A stretch of DNA of 64,000 nt from Ceratodon purpureus (GCA_014871385.1 CM026426.1:104939281-105003280), one strand, 5' to 3'. Numbered from the stretch's first letter, positions 22,230 to 34,887 are shown. Translations and numbers: made by a program. Notes: generated from the letters alone by a model not told the origin.

Positions 22230-23400
22230 GGAGTCCCGGAACGACATCGTGGATGTCTCCAAGTTGTAAGTTGGCATCTTCAACGACTTCACCACGTGTG
22301 TGACGGTTTGCCTAGCAGCCGGATTGATCTAGGTCATTTCTTCCAATCCCTGCTCAAAGCGCGTCTTAACCCCGTTTGAATTGTGGTTTTGCTAGAACAG
22401 ATCCGAGGTTGAATCGGAGTTGTAAATCTACTTAGCGACTACTCCAACGCTATACGACTCTGATTTGTATGTGTGAGGGTGCTTCCTTGCCATTCGACGC
22501 GAGGATTGGGATGTGCCTCCAGAGCCATGCACATGGAACAACTCGGGAGAAGCACAACTATACCGTTCCATGTGCTTTTTTATCGCTTGTGCGCTACGTA
22601 CTCTGTAGTTCGTAGGGGCTGATTTGGGCATAAAAGCTGCCATCTCCTAGTCACATATACCTATGAATATAGCCCTAAGGCTATGAATTGAAAAGTAGAG
22701 CATGACATTGTTAGAGTGGAGATCGTACTGTAGCACATCCTTGTTGTGTACCGCATCCACAATGCACATGAGAGCCCACGCCAACTGAGCTCGGTTTCTT
22801 CTGTACACAACCAGCTTCTTCTGGGCCTCGAAGTATAAACCAGCATCTTTGATAAGATCCATTTCATTGATTTTCCCAAATTTCAAATCAAATGCACGCA
22901 TGTTCTTCAAGGAGCCCTCGTTCCACCATAGCGAATACGACTCTTGCGTCTTCCGGTTTAGGTATTGCAGCTTAATCACCCAGGATGATCAACGGGACAC
23001 AACATTGCCTCAATGGAGCGTTGATCGCGACTTTGCTTTAAGTCAGTCACCTTCATGCTCTTCCCTGCAAAATGAAGCCACCCCGGGATGAAACACGCCT
23101 CTGCAATTCGCACCCTTGGCACGACTTCAAATGATCCCTGGAAAACATTGTCGTCTATGGGGATGGCGTAAAAACCCTTCGCAATGTAGTTCTCCCCTTT
23201 CCCTTCGCGAGGATAGCACCTCTTTTCCAATTCTCGAGCTTCTAGAGGAGCTCGGATTTTCCCCCACTAGTTCCTGATCCAGCTCCGCACAATAGGTTAT
23301 AGGGAACTGTTGAATTGAACAACGCTTCCTACACCTATTCTTCAATCCAGTGCGCCCAATTGCTCTTCCCTCTATCCTCCTAGAACTCGTCTCCCGCCAT
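22230..23400 (-). pseudogene. protein-kinase-like pseudogene K1
   Basis: On the minus strand, helical segments (22,979 to 22,647) lead to ALMCIVDAVHNKDVLQYDLH-SNN, the catalytic-loop region (H/Y-x-D-L-x-x-x-N); the usual His is Gln. The DFG position reads GICD followed by a stop. Past that stop and a frameshift come APELFH-like (SPELFHVHG, 22,560-22,530), then TYKSESYSVGVVAK, equivalent to the D-x-Y-S-x-G-V-x segment of subdomain IX. A C-terminal LEEMT.INPAARQTV stretch equivalent to subdomain XI follows near 22,320-22,280. Upstream parts (23,345-22,976) hold a His/Arg-rich region that may be the N-lobe, badly shifted. Activity would be lost. A second relative, K2, lies at 34.9-35.7 kb. Confidence 0.6.
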
Positions 23401-23859
23401 GCCTTCCAGCAGTAGAAGCCTTAAAACATTTGAAGCCTTCTCGAGTCCGGCCGGACCATCATTCAAGAATGTACTCTCCAAGTATGGCATGTCGTGGTTT
23501 GCAAACCTTTCCAAGATTAGCTTTTGACAGTGCCCCCTAGCCTATGTCGTGTGCTGATTGTCCTTGGCCACCTTCTTCCGATGTTTGTGCTTCCTAGCCT
23601 CAGAACCGGACGCGATTGATCCAGCTCTATTCCCTGTATTCCCCTTGAGTGCTCATTTCCTTTACGTTCTTCCCAAGGTTTCCAGGATGTCCGGAGACGT
23701 TTGGGACGTTTGAACGTCCGCGGATGTCCGCCAGCGCGCCAGGACGTCCTGTGACTTTGAAATAAAAATCACCGGGACAGGTTTCACACTGGGATGAAAG
23801 TGGTTTAGGAAGGCAGAGGAGGGGTTGCGGGGGGAAGGAAGCGGCCGTCGGCGGCAACG

Positions 23860-25151
23860 GCAGGTGACTTCTGTAAGTAGTCGCCCTTTGATGAATGCAA
23901 TGGTGGTCTCTCCCGTTGGTGAGCTATTCTCGGGAGTTGTTGAGACGAGCGGAAAAGAGAAGGACGATGTCTACATGGCGACAGTCATCAAGAAGTTTAT
24001 TGAACAAGTTGGGGATGAGAACATATTCAAGTATGCACTGATATTGCTCCGGTGATGCTCAATGCCGAGAAGTTCATCAAATCACTCTATCTAATTCATT
24101 TTCATCCAAGGATGTGCTGCGCATGCGATGGACCTTTTGCTGGAGGATTGGGGTAAGATGAAGTGGGTTGAAGGCCTTTTAGATCGGGCCAAGAACTTGG
24201 TAAATTTCACAAAGATAAGGCAAATGCCACTTGCGGTATTTTGAGAACAAGAGGCGTCTCTTAGCTTATTGATGCCCAGTCAGACTAGGTTTGCATCCCA
24301 CTACATTATGATCTCACGACTATTGAAGGTTTGATGAGCATTGGAGCAGAGCGTTGTGGATCCTAAGTGGAGAACCTACAAATCAAAGAAGACCTTATCT
24401 GCTCGTGACAAAGCAAAGATCTCACGCGATGTCAAGAGGGTGGTATTGGATGACATGTTTTGGGAGCAATGTTCAAACTTCAAGTGGATGACGAGGCCCG
24501 TTGTTTACGCCCTACGAGAGTGTGATGCAAAGGAATTGGCATTGGATAAAGCGTACGTCGTTCTCCGCGCCCTTGAAAAGCATGTCTTCTCTTTACGCCT
24601 CAAACCCTTCAAATTAGATCCTCGCCTTGCAAATCTTTGTGAAGCCTCCTTCATTGAGCGAAAAGAAATGATCACCTCACCCTTACAGTGCGTTCCTGCA
24701 CTTCTAAACCCTTATCTACATGACGATGAGGAGCTTCGGAATGATATTGAACAATGGCATCGGCCAAGGATGTCTTGTAGTTGCTGGCTCCTCCTCTTCT
24801 GAAGGAAGTGGTCATCGAAGAGTTCTATGCCTTTTGAGAATCTTTCCCTCCGTTTGCTAACTACTGTGAGTCTGGTAAGTCACAATTGCCGCCTTATGCA
24901 AGGTGGTATATCTACGGATCCGTTGGTAAATACATTTCGCCAATTGCAAAGAGGATTCTAGCTCAGCCGTTGTCTTCTTCTTCATATGAGCGGAATTGGA
25001 GTAGCTACTCCATCATCCACGATAAGAAGCGGAACCGGTTGCTACCTGAAAGGGCAAATGACTTGTTGTTTGAAAATATAAATTCCAAGATGATTTCCCA
25101 ATCAAAGCTTACTTTTTTAGGGAGGTTTTATGAGGAGTTGGAGGGGAAGTA
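23860..25151 (+). pseudogene. hAT-family (DUF659-type) transposase, decayed
   Basis: The order matches plant hAT transposases: MVVSPVGELFSGVVETSGKE (23,900-23,960; the DUF659 strand with TSG), FIEQVGDENIFKY, then QGCAAHAMDLLLEDWGKM (about 24,108-24,160). After a TGA comes PSQTRFASHYIMISRLL (24,275-24,330), an alpha-helical region (24341-24768), then SSSSYERNWSSYSIIHDKKR and NRLLPERANDLLFENIN (24,980-25,085), the C-terminal dimerisation domain. Several stops and frame changes break it (TGA 24053, TAG near 24,090, TGA 24241, TGA near 24,333). No BED zinc finger or terminal inverted repeats were located. Such enzymes cut and paste hAT elements with 8-bp target duplications. Confidence 0.8.
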
Positions 25152-26064
25152 GGACCTGAAGGCCGTGGAGACCAACGACATTGACTACTCCACTGAGTCA
25201 GACATCGATGTACGGTTTGATGTTGACGATGACCATCATCTGAGCAAACTCACTTGGTGAAGAAGTCTTACCATTAGACTCATCCCCTAAACCTTTTGGG
25301 CCCATGGAGCGTGTATTTGAGTATGATGATGATGAACCGGATGGTGCCAAAGAAGAGGATATGATTCCTATAGCTTCCATAATGAATGGAGACGGTTTAC
25401 TTAATAGTGATAAAATCTTGCGGGGAGGATCATCTCATACTACAAGGGGTTTGGTTATAAAGAAGAAAGAGGTAGACAACACCTCTGATACTACGAAGGT
25501 TGTTTCTCCAGACTTCAACCGCTTAAAGGAGGAAATGCTTCCACCATCGACAGATAAGGTTGTGCCTATAACCGTAGCTGGTGCGTCTCGAACATTGTTC
25601 GGAATCGCAAAGAATAGGGTCCCTGTTGGTGGCTTTGAATCCTCTGCGAGAAAATGAAGGACGATGCTAACGTTGCCAAAGTAGCGGAGAAAGCTAAGAA
25701 GAGATTGGCCCGAATTCGACAAGGTGATCCAGACATTATCTCTAGTGATGAAGGAGTTCCATTCGGGCAGCTCTTTGGCCCGAAGTTGGTTGTTGGAAAA
25801 CCGGACCTATTTCCCAAACAGCCCCTAGCTAGAGCCATGTTCAAGCGGAAGGCCGAAGAAAAGGTGTTGCCTTTCAATCCTAGAAAGCCAAAAACTCCTC
25901 TGAATGTTGTGAATGGCCCAAAGAAATTCATGAACCCATTTGAGTCAAAGAAGAAGACTAAGGGGAGGGTGAAGAAGGTACGCGAGAGCGATGGCGATGA
26001 CAATGACAATTCTTCGAGTCCTAGTAGGGCCAAAGTGCAGAATGACAGTGATTGTGTGTTGTGA
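25152..26064 (+). pseudogene. acidic/basic tail of the hAT transposase
   Basis: Directly after the dimerisation domain and a TAG at 25,150, the frame continues with an acidic stretch (VETNDIDYSTESDIDVRFDV). It then moves to a second frame (25304-25654; EYDDDEPDGAKEED) and a third (25654-26061; Lys-rich, KKTKGRVKKV, DGDDNDNSSS). Long charged, low-complexity tails are common on hAT proteins of this type; the minus-strand copy at 54 kb has a similar acidic tail. It could instead be a separate small gene. Confidence 0.45.
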
Positions 26065-26841
26065 ATGTTGCTCGTTTGTTAGAAAGAAGCATTTACAGTA
26101 CAACACCCTAGAATGCCATTCTTTTATGAATGTCCAATTTAAGAAGCCGTGATCATAATAAATCCGCTTGAAGGAGTGGTGCCAGCCTCTTTAATATTGT
26201 CTTTAATGTTGTGTCCTTATCTTCACTTTGATGGTACTGCACGTTGGATAAAAGTCCCATTCCTTATTCCTTGTTTGTTATCTTTAATGATTAATCACTA
26301 ATACTTACGGTGGAGGTTTTGGTGGGAGCTCTTAATGAATTCTGTTGTATACAATAAATGAGGAACCGTGGATGTAACAACATCCGCAATTGCCACGTAC
26401 TGTCCAATTATTGAACAGTGATATAAATATACCAACCACATTTACATACCTACATTCATAGACTAATTCAATGTCAAGTATGGTAGGTTTAGGATATACC
26501 AACGCAATTAATTTATTGTAATGAATGTACAAAATCTACATATCTCAGTTCGATGCGTCGACGTACTAATAAATCATTCAATACACATGCAATTCAAAAT
26601 CAAAAATGATATTCTATTTAAAACAATTGATATTCTGCTAGTACATTGAGACGTATAGTAAGCTCCATACTACCAACTACGCAACCAATATATTGCTCCA
26701 AGTACAACTATCACCATATGTATTCTCACATTAATCGAAATAACGTGGGTATGGTGTCTGAACGTATGTACTCTACTCAATGCTCATAGTCGATCCTCGA
26801 GTAACACGTTTCTAACTTGGTCGTGTAATCGTAACCGGATC
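26065..26841. other. AT-rich spacer
   Basis: I see no gene, repeat array or paired termini here. Confidence 0.4.
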
Positions 26842-29057
26842 TCAATTCTTTTTCCACTGCTTCCACTTGTTGACAATTATCATCCCCCCATTATCGGTCA
26901 TCTTCATAGGGATTGATAGCTTTGCGCTTTCCGGCGTTCTTCCCTTCCCATATCTCCTTTGCCTTCTCAATCTTTGAGACTGTTTCATGCACAATCTTGT
27001 CAATACTAGCGCGTGACCTAAGAGACATGCCACCCTCATCACAAAGTGCCCTTCTCCAGGCGGAAACTATTTTGTCAAGTGCATCATCGAACTCCTTCAG
27101 TAGCTCCCAGTAGTCTAGGTCCAAATATTTGAAGGATTCCTCCGTGAAAGTGCGACGATGGTGAATAGCTTCTTCAAGCTTATTCAATTCAAGTGCCCTC
27201 CCAACTGGAGTTCTATCGTACATCTTGTACTTATTAAGTTGCCCTTATTCTTGCTGTACTTCACTTCTTGTACCATCGGCATGCACCACAACTTGAGGTT
27301 TTGGAAACCGGAAGAAACGATTACGCTGTACACTCCAATGCCTCCAAGGTTCCTACAAAAAAATTCCCGCTCCTTAGCATTTGGAATTTCACGTGCCCTC
27401 ATCTCCACCTCATAATCGTGCGTCATCCTTGAAAACTTGTCCAAATCGGCATTGCCCTCCGTAGAGAGTTGATGAGTCAATGTCACCGGGTTCCATGTGA
27501 GTGATTTACCCAGTCAAACCAATTCACCTCTTTCTTAGGTAGTTGGTCTAGTGGTAAATTCCACCGATCAAACTTATGCCCAGGTGGCATTAGATGTTGT
27601 ACTCCCATCATCTCATAAACTTCATAGGCTTCACTTCTTCTATTTTTCTTTTCCCCTTCTCTTTTGGGTGGTACTTCTCGCAATCTTGCACTTGTAAATT
27701 GAAGTGTTCTTCATCTTCTCTAACCTTACAGTTAAGGTATCAATTAGCTCCGTTGCCTCCACTAATTCCTTACTCAACGCCGTGTTCTCTTCACCTAATT
27801 GTACACAAGCTTCCAAAAAAGGCTTAATGGAAGATACCAAAGTCTCAAACCCGAGGGCACCGTGTAACATGCTCGAAGTGAGATTTGCAAATCCATGAGC
27901 CATGTTTAGAAGATCTGGTGCCATGGCAGCTAATATGGGAGCCCCATCTTTCATGGAGCGTGCAATGTTCAACACATTATAAATTTCTTGCACTTGTTCC
28001 GAGGTTTTCCCTGCAACTCCTCCTTTAGTGGTATTGTCTAAGCCCCCCCGCCATTTCTCTGAGCACACCTCTGTCCATTTGATGCTAAAACCTAGTAACT
28101 CCTTTAATGATTCGTTGTTTGGCATCGACTTCAGCATCTCCATAATGTCTTAAATGGAATGATCCAAATCCTATAGATTATCCGCTTTAGTATGCACCTC
28201 TACTACTGCCAATGTGTTCAGACCAGTATCTTCTGAACAAGGGTCAAAGCATCCAACTTCTGTTGCCTTGAGATGTGAAAAATACTCATTGTCCACCCTA
28301 ACTTCTACCTCATCCACGACAGCCTTGCCCTTCGTATCATTAGAAGATTTCATAGTGTTTCCCAAGTCTAAGCAAGGAATTATAGGGACATTAGTTTCCG
28401 TGGCTGTTGGGAACATCGTTGCAATCACGCTAGCAATAGCAATTGGCTTCTTATCCTCATGACAGTGCGTTATATTACCCACTAAACTCTGGACTTCATT
28501 CTTCGCGCTACTCTTCAGCATTGGCCACCGCCCCGGCTTGTTTCTCAACTCCTCTACGACTTAATCGCTTGCAACGGATCGATAAGATATAAATCCGGGA
28601 TATGTCTTATGTTCCATCCAATTTGCAGCGGCTTGTCTTTTGTAGTGGGGTACGTACACCAACTCACCCTACGCTTCAATATTAGCTCTGCATGTACCAT
28701 ACACAAAATGGTATGATTGAAATTGGCTTTGGTAGGCCTACGATCCCCAAATAGAGTAGTCCAAACCTCATATGCCTGATGCATGAAATGGTCATACCTG
28801 CATGACCCTGGCTTGCAGCTAAAAGTCCGCGTGTTCACCTTGTGTTGTTCTTGGGGCCATAATTTATCAATGTGATACATCTTTACATACGTCTTGCACT
28901 CTTTTTGCGTCCAGTAAATGTCGCCCAAGGATTCCCAACCTTCTTTCGCTACGATGTCCTTGTTGTCTAGGATATCCCAGAAAAAGTTGTGGCATGCACC
29001 CTTCTTCTTGTTCCTCTTCCCGGTTCCACCATTCTCATCATGCTGTGAATCCGCCAT
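26842..29057 (-). pseudogene. unknown coiled-coil family, copy P1
   Basis: It starts at ATG 29057. The first exon-like frame (to 28554) has a Lys/Gly-rich head, then DILDNKDIVAKEGWESL, the signature KLWPQEQHK, and a HTILCMVHAELILKRRVSWC segment. A second part (28548-28171) is acidic. A third (28143-27640) has helices and a coiled coil (LVEATELIDTLTVRLEKMK). A fourth (27683-27483) has RWNLPLDQLPKKEVNWFDWV. A fifth (27486-27184) has FFCRNLGGIGVYSV...LWCMPMV. The last (27223-26891) is a basic helical tail. The first, third, fourth and fifth blocks correspond in order to copy P2 at 41.7-44.56 kb. In the fifth block P2 has a Cys/His cluster and P1 has lost most of the ligands. Breaks between frames could be introns or frameshifts. 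I do not recognise the family from sequence alone. It has the same coiled-coil-plus-RING order as the exon at 864-2531. Confidence 0.6.
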
Positions 29058-29162
29058 AGTAACCCCGTTTTAAACAAAAACGTTATGGTTTTGTTTTAAT
29101 GAAAACAAGGAGTTGATAAATGACGGTTTACAAAATAAACGAATACAAAAACATCAAAAACT

Positions 29163-29183
29163 CCCCCCCCCCCCCCCCCCCCC
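29163..29183. repeat. 21-bp poly-C tract
   Basis: A run of 21 C lies just upstream of P1 on its 5' side. Four other C or G runs of 13-22 occur in the window. Confidence 0.9.
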
Positions 29184-29289
29184 ACCCTACAATGAAAATG
29201 GACCCCCTTCTTGTCACCCCCTAGGCCCAACAAGCACCCACGTAAATTGGAAAACTGGAGCAAGCACAGGGAGACTATTGAGGAGAACG

Positions 29290-29645
29290 AAGCGAGCAAA
29301 AAGAAGACGGCCGTCCCCATGTATATGGCGACGGCCGCCAACCCTACGGCCGCGGCCAATGGCCAACGGCCCAAACCTCCCGGCGGCCCTTCGGGGCCGT
29401 CGAATTGCGGACGATGGCGATGGCCGCGGCAGTCTGAGCCTCCGCGGCCGTCTCTTCGCTGGCGGCCGTCGGCTAGGAGCCGTCTCCGCAGACGGGCCCT
29501 CGCGGAGATGGCTCATGGCCGTCCAATTGGGGCCGTTAGCGGGCCGTCGGGGTCGTCGGATTGGACGACCCTACTCGGGTCGCCCCACGGCCGCGCCCAC
29601 GCTCCCACCAAGTCGACAGCCGCGATTATGTTGCCGTCGCGGCTG
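29290..29645. promoter_or_regulatory. CGGCCG-rich GC island upstream of P1
   Basis: Dense CGGCC/GGCCG words (ggccgcggcc, ggcggccgtcgg) in otherwise AT-rich DNA, 230-590 bp 5' of the P1 start codon. Long open frames on both strands here are by-products of GC content. Similar islands precede the genes at 32.2 and 35.7 kb, so a promoter role is plausible but inferred from position only. Confidence 0.4.
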
Positions 29646-29861
29646 CGGGATAGCCACCCTCCATTTTTTTCAGAAAAGTAATTAAGTTCGACTACTTCAA
29701 ATTTCCCTCCACAATTTGTACCGAAACTGCCATTTTTTTGGACCACTTTCCTTTCGTGGACGGTTAATGTTAAAAAAAATGCAGAGCGTTTGTGTTATGC
29801 TAATCGCCCAATCTTTTCAGTAAATCATTATTCCTTAGACTTTTCCTCGCATAATGTATGT

Positions 29862-30345
29862 ATCATTTGATTCCCTCCTTCATTTGTTTATTTTTATATT
29901 TCTAATTCCACCACTCTTCCATCCTACCCTCGTTAACCCGTTTTTATTTTTGTTTTTTAACATTCCTCTATCATTTGATTACCTCCTTCGTTTGTTTTTT
30001 TTTATACTTCTAATTCCACTACTCTCCCACCTTACCACTTTATTTTTTTCTAATATTCATTTTTTTTTTAATTTTTTTCATGTCTTTTTAATCATTCCTC
30101 TATTGTTTGTTTCCCTCCTTCATTTGCTTCTGTTTATACTTCTAATTCCCACACTCTACCATCCTACCCCTTTATTTTGACTCTAATATTCCTACCCTCT
30201 TAATACTATTATTATTATTTTTCAAACTTTCCTCTGTCATTAGATTCTCTCCTTTGATTGTTTATTATTATACCTCTAATTCCACCAGTCTGCCATCATA
30301 CTCATTTGATTTCTCTCTTATATTCTTTATTTCTCTCTTACCACT
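29862..30345 (+). repeat. pyrimidine-rich tandem repeat, four units
   Basis: Units start at 29862, 29970, 30102 and 30235 (spacing 108, 132, 133). Each begins like atcatttgattccctcctt and continues with a ttctaattccac...ccatcctac phrase, then a T-rich run of variable length. Open frames here translate to Phe/Leu/Pro-rich nonsense. Confidence 0.75.
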
Positions 30346-31113
30346 TGTGATTGTTTTTTTTTTTGGTACTCGAAATGATTATTCCTTTACCACTCCAATT
30401 TTTTTTCCAATCTTCTATTTCCATTCCATCTGGTGTTATTGTAAAAGCATTTCTTCTATTACTGTACCACTATGTTATTTACTTTTTAATAGATATAGTT
30501 TAATACATTGAATGAAAATTGGTCTAAAAAACCATATCTCGGACTAATTTTTTCCTTCCGCATAGATTTCTATCAATTTACTCTTTCATTATTCATATTT
30601 CCATGACATTAACTAACAACCCAATTTAGAATTTCACTAAAGTATTCCACTTCGTTTACCCATTCTGTAGTTGTTTCATGTTAACTTCTTATTATAAAAC
30701 TTATTTTCCTTAAGACGTATGATTTAAATTTTACTCCTTCTCATTTTTTGATTACAAAAGAATGTTGATTTTTAATATTTTTATTATCTCCCTTTTATCT
30801 CATATTCTAAACCACTGTTTTGATTATTGTAGTATTCCCAACATACTAAATTATGGGAGTATGTAAAATAAAAGAAATCAAAGTGTGAATAATCATTTAG
30901 TAAAAGAATAGAATACAAAAACGTACATAAAAAATGTGTACCATACGTTGAGAACAAGATCTAAATATTTTTCTCTTAGTTTGACTAAGAGGGTAAAAGA
31001 AAAATGTAAGGCTATCAACTACGTACACATAGTTTGTACCGCAATAAAAATAAAAAATTAAATTATTTTAACTTGTGATTTTCATTTAGTGGATTTTGAT
31101 CTCAAGATTCATT
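30346..31113. other. AT-rich spacer
   Basis: AT-rich DNA with no gene. It is a decayed continuation of the pyrimidine-rich repeat for the first 200 bases, then featureless. Confidence 0.4.
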
Positions 31114-31385
31114 TTATTCAATTAGTTGTTGGCATATAATCTTCCAATTAGATTTTATAGTATGGTAATTTTTTAATTTCCACAAACATAAGCGTATGTG
31201 GTTCTTTGAAGGAACCTCACTAAAATATATATTGTTAGACATACAATGTTTATGCTTTGTTACATTCAACTTATTATATTCTTCTTCATAAACATGGGCA
31301 CTATATTTGCAAGTTGTAGTACGGAACCAACCATTGAAGGACCAAAATATCTCGTTGTGGATTAGATCCAAATTTCTATGCGAAC
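31114..31385 (-). pseudogene. Ty1/copia integrase-core scrap
   Basis: On the minus strand DLIHNEIFWSFNG lies where copia integrases have (E/D)LIHSDI.GP. It is followed by CKYSAHVYEEEYNKLNVTK, matching the KYF..F.DDYTRK segment, and by a LKNYHTIKSNWKI helix like the FK.F...VE...K region. Two catalytic acidic positions look altered. No LTR or reverse transcriptase accompanies it. Similarity is by motif order only, so other origins remain possible. Confidence 0.45.
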
Positions 31386-31539
31386 CCCACCGCCCTGATC
31401 ACTGGAATGTCACGACATTCCCCACAATGTTCACGATATGTCCGAAATTTCCGCTTTTGGGGACGATGCCTTGTCCAAACAATCAAGAAAAGGATTGTCT
31501 TTGGACAAGGATGAAGGAGGAGAGGAGGAGAGGAGATGA

Positions 31540-31930
31540 GAGAAAACCCCAGGGGGAGAGAGGAGTCCCTTGGAGGCCCCCCTCCCCGCGCCATCTGCGC
31601 GGACGGGGGGGTCATTGCCTGCGGCCGTTGGTTCTCCTCGGCCGCGGCCGTTATCCCCCCCTCTCACCCGTCCTTGGCGGCCGTACCCGCAGACGGAGGC
31701 CGCGACCGCAGGATGGAGGGCCACCGCCGCACCCGGGGAGGCGCGATTGGCCGTGCGACCGAACCGCCGCGACCTACCCGCGGCCTACCGCCTACAATCC
31801 GTTGGATTCTCCATCGGCCGAGATCCAACGGCCATATGGGCCCCGTCTAGGGATTTGGGCCAGCTTAAAAGGCTGGCCCAACCTTTTTCTTCTTTACTTG
31901 GGTGCTCGTGCTGGTTGTGCTGGATTTACT
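31540..31930 (+). promoter_or_regulatory. GC island and putative promoter for the 32.2-kb gene
   Basis: GGCCGCGGCCG words (31,620-31,850) give way to gcttaaaaggctggcccaac, a TTAAAA-type TATA-like word at about 31,865. The pyrimidine-rich leader after it could contain the start site. The first ATG of the downstream frame is about 350 bp on. Arg/Pro-rich frames through the island are not genes. Confidence 0.35.
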
Positions 31931-32212
31931 TCAGCTCACTTGCGTTCCTCCAAGCTTTTTCACTCTCCCACATAGTATTGTGGCACTATTTTACGGTTCT
32001 CACCACTGTTTGTTGGTTATTATGAAACCAACAAACTAGTGATTGATACGTACGGTAACTATCTACGGGTTAGGGTTTTATTTTGTGGTTTTGCGTTAGA
32101 TTCATACAAGTTTGATTCGTTATTTTTATACTGAAGAGAAGTTACAGCCCTCCATATTGGGTGGGTTCAATACAAGGTTATTACGGCTACCCACTTACTT
32201 GCCTTTGAGCCA

Positions 32213-33547
32213 TGCCTCATAACGATCGGGGAGGATCATCGACCCCAAAGAGAAAAGCACAGTTGGATCCGGTCGCTACAAATGACCATGACTGCGTAGC
32301 AGAGGTTGGATGGGATGACGTACCATCACCATGGAAGATGTCCACTTGCAGGGAATATGTGAAGATGAAGCACCTCCTCAAGTAGGTTCCTTTTTATCTA
32401 CGTTTCGAAGCTCTGGAGAAACAAGCAAAACGTGGTGAGATCATGGCTGACAAATGCGGAAGTGCACATTTCAGTAGAAGATATCACAAGATCACCGTAG
32501 CAGCGAACGTCCAAAACCAATGTCCACACATTATGTTGGTTTCCAATATGGCAATGGTGTAGGCGGAGATAATCTTGCACAAAAGGGTCGACTAGCGTAC
32601 AACTTCAGGGCTGAGGACATGGAGAATGAACAGAGAACAGGTGGATGTTAGCACAGTTTGGATTGGACACAGCGATTATCCTCCGCTTCATATCTCAAAC
32701 TGTCCAAGTCCACCTGTACAGAATGTTGGAATACAAACTCTTGCTATTGAACAGAATGTCGAAGAAGAGCAGAGACAGCCTTCAAGGGATGATTATGGTG
32801 GCACCCACCGAGGACGTCACTACAACGACAATCCCGGGAATTGTGGTGGTTATCGTGGCCAAGAGTACGAACGTACGAACTTCCATGAATATGGACAATA
32901 TTCTGCCTATAGGGAGACATCGTTCGCGAGAACGTTACGACGTACGACACCACGGACAAGGTTATGGCAATAGCTTTGAAGGTGGACGAAACTATGAAGA
33001 GGAGTACAACTTGAATCGTGGCCTGCTCCAGAACTACGATTGCCACGTAGAACTCGAAAGAGCTCCTGTATTGTTTGGTGAACATTCTCGTGGAAATTGC
33101 TATTGCCTTGGAGATGGTCATAATGAGACCGGAGCTAACACTCCGGATATGTACGGGGCACCAGCTTGGCTGGATTATGCAACGGGATTGGAAACCAATA
33201 CAAATGGCTGGGACGAAATACCGAGTCCTCCAAGGAATGCTAGTCCGCGAAGACCGTCACTTATGAGAGAGGTAAGTCACGGTTATTCTCCAAATCGCGA
33301 AGAAGATACACATTGCGGACATGATGATTACGCAACTCCCCCGCCATATCGAGTATATTGTGATGAAGATGCCCCATTTGCCCTTAATGGACAGAATGAT
33401 TATAGATCATCTTCTCCGCCTAGAATATTTCCTCCACCTCTAGGTTATCACAATGACACTACTCATCTCAACAACGGAGAAAACCGCGACTTACTATATC
33501 ACAATGACATTATAGCACCTCCTCCTTTTGAATACCCTCCAGGCTGA
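32213..33547 (+). CDS. R/G/Y-rich low-complexity protein of unknown family (frameshifted)
   Basis: ATG at 32213 opens MPHNDRGGSSTPKRKAQ and ends at a TAG near 32,383. Further reading frames then cover 32,626-32,960 (GGTHRGRHYNDNPGNCGGYR; Gly/Arg/Tyr-rich, RGG-like). A one-base shift near 32,950 continues as RERYDVRHHGQGYGNSFEGG and a disordered Pro/Asp/His-rich C-terminus (RIFPPPLGYHND, APPPFEYPPG) ending in TGA at 33,545. RGG/YGG-type regions commonly bind RNA, but no folded domain is visible, so no function is assigned. It may be a real gene with introns or a decayed element ORF. A further plus-strand frame follows. Confidence 0.45.
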
Positions 33548-33616
33548 GTTGTAAGTGATTGCTATTTGGAGGAAGAATCGGAGTTGGAGCGGACAAGGCA
33601 GGATTAGGTACGGCAA

Positions 33617-33811
33617 ATGGAGAATTTTTTGTTTCTCCTTAGACAGGATAATCGAAGATTGAAGGAGGAGCTTCGGAGAACCTTGACGAATTCAGCAGGG
33701 CATAGGCCACCAGAAACCTACGCACGAGGAGGGCCAAGCGAACTTCTCAAGGAACGAAATTGGGTTCATCCATATGATTACAACGGAATAGGGTGGACAG
33801 GTGACTATTAG
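33617..33811 (+). CDS. short charged coiled-coil frame, possible last exon
   Basis: About 64 codons: MENFLFLLRQDNRRLKEELR is a good heptad-like coiled coil, then a polar tail ending WTGDY and TAG. It follows the R/G/Y-rich frame by 70 bp on the same strand and may be the C-terminal part of the same product. Unknown family. Confidence 0.35.
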   Translation: MENFLFLLRQDNRRLKEELRRTLTNSAGHRPPETYARGGPSELLKERNWVHPYDYNGIGWTGDY

Positions 33812-34887
33812 AATGGGATGTAAGTACATTCTACACAATTAGAGCGTACCGCGTCATTAATGTGAACATGACATCTGAAGCCTAAGTTTGCGGATTACAA
33901 GCGTTGTAGGTTCTAATATACGATGTATGGACTGAAGTAAATTGGCACGTGCTACATATTTATGAAGAAATAGATAGAATTAGTGGAATATAATGTAGCT
34001 GTGTTGTCTAGTATATTGTAGTTGTTACAAGATTAAAAAGGAGTATGTCTTTTTAATCTTCTTTTAATGAGCCTCTAAATGTACGTACGTAAGTAATATT
34101 ACTATCTAAAAAGAAAAAAGAAAAAACCATGTCAGAATGTCTTACATGACTCTTAGTGCATACTAAAGCTCCGTTGTTTTTTGTCATTCGTTATGTTTGA
34201 TATTGACCATATTGTGAACTCGTGAACATCTAGAATGGGCATGGCATGGAATGTGTTATATCCGGGACTTGGACTTCTTGAACGTGAGATTATTTCTTCA
34301 CCCATGAATGTCACAAAAAGTCGTCGTAAAACTTAAATGAATCTTCTTTCAACTCCAATATTTAGAATTTTAATGTAGATTCATTCTCATTGTTACTAAT
34401 GAATAAGGTCTAAAAATATTTATTTCTATTCCTAGAAGAATGCTTGTGTATGAGATATAATGTGGAAAAAGAAAGGAAGGTAACTATTTTTCAACTCTCG
34501 ATCTTAGAGGAATTCTACTTGAAAAAAATAGAATAAGTATATGAGTAGAATATATGCTACAAGTAGATGAACACACATGGAAGTACATCCTTTAATTAGC
34601 CCAGACATAAGACATGAAAGTTTCAAGTTTACAAATATTATAGGAGAATGAAATTTTCCAAGGAATTTGTGAGGATAGAAATAGATCATTCTCATTATAT
34701 GGGGCTTGGTAAAAACTAAATAACAATAAACTATATAAAGAAAAGATAAGCCGGTTTACAAAAAATGAACTTCCAACATCTGATCACAATTCAGAGATAA
34801 CTATTTGCTACTATGATTTATGTCCGCAAATAAAAAAAAACATAGCGGAATTATAGAAATTCTAAAAGGTAGATATGACGTTCCATG
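33812..34887. other. AT-rich spacer
   Basis: No gene or recognisable repeat. Short frames only. Confidence 0.4.

Noticed and set aside
29113-29746. Long Arg/Pro-rich open frames on both strands
   Set aside because: They overlap each other in a CGGCCG-rich island with few possible stops; no domain and no agreement on strand.
31307-32025. Plus-strand frame of 222 codons and overlapping frames
   Set aside because: Same cause: GC island adjoining a copia scrap; composition is Arg/Pro/Gly with no motif.
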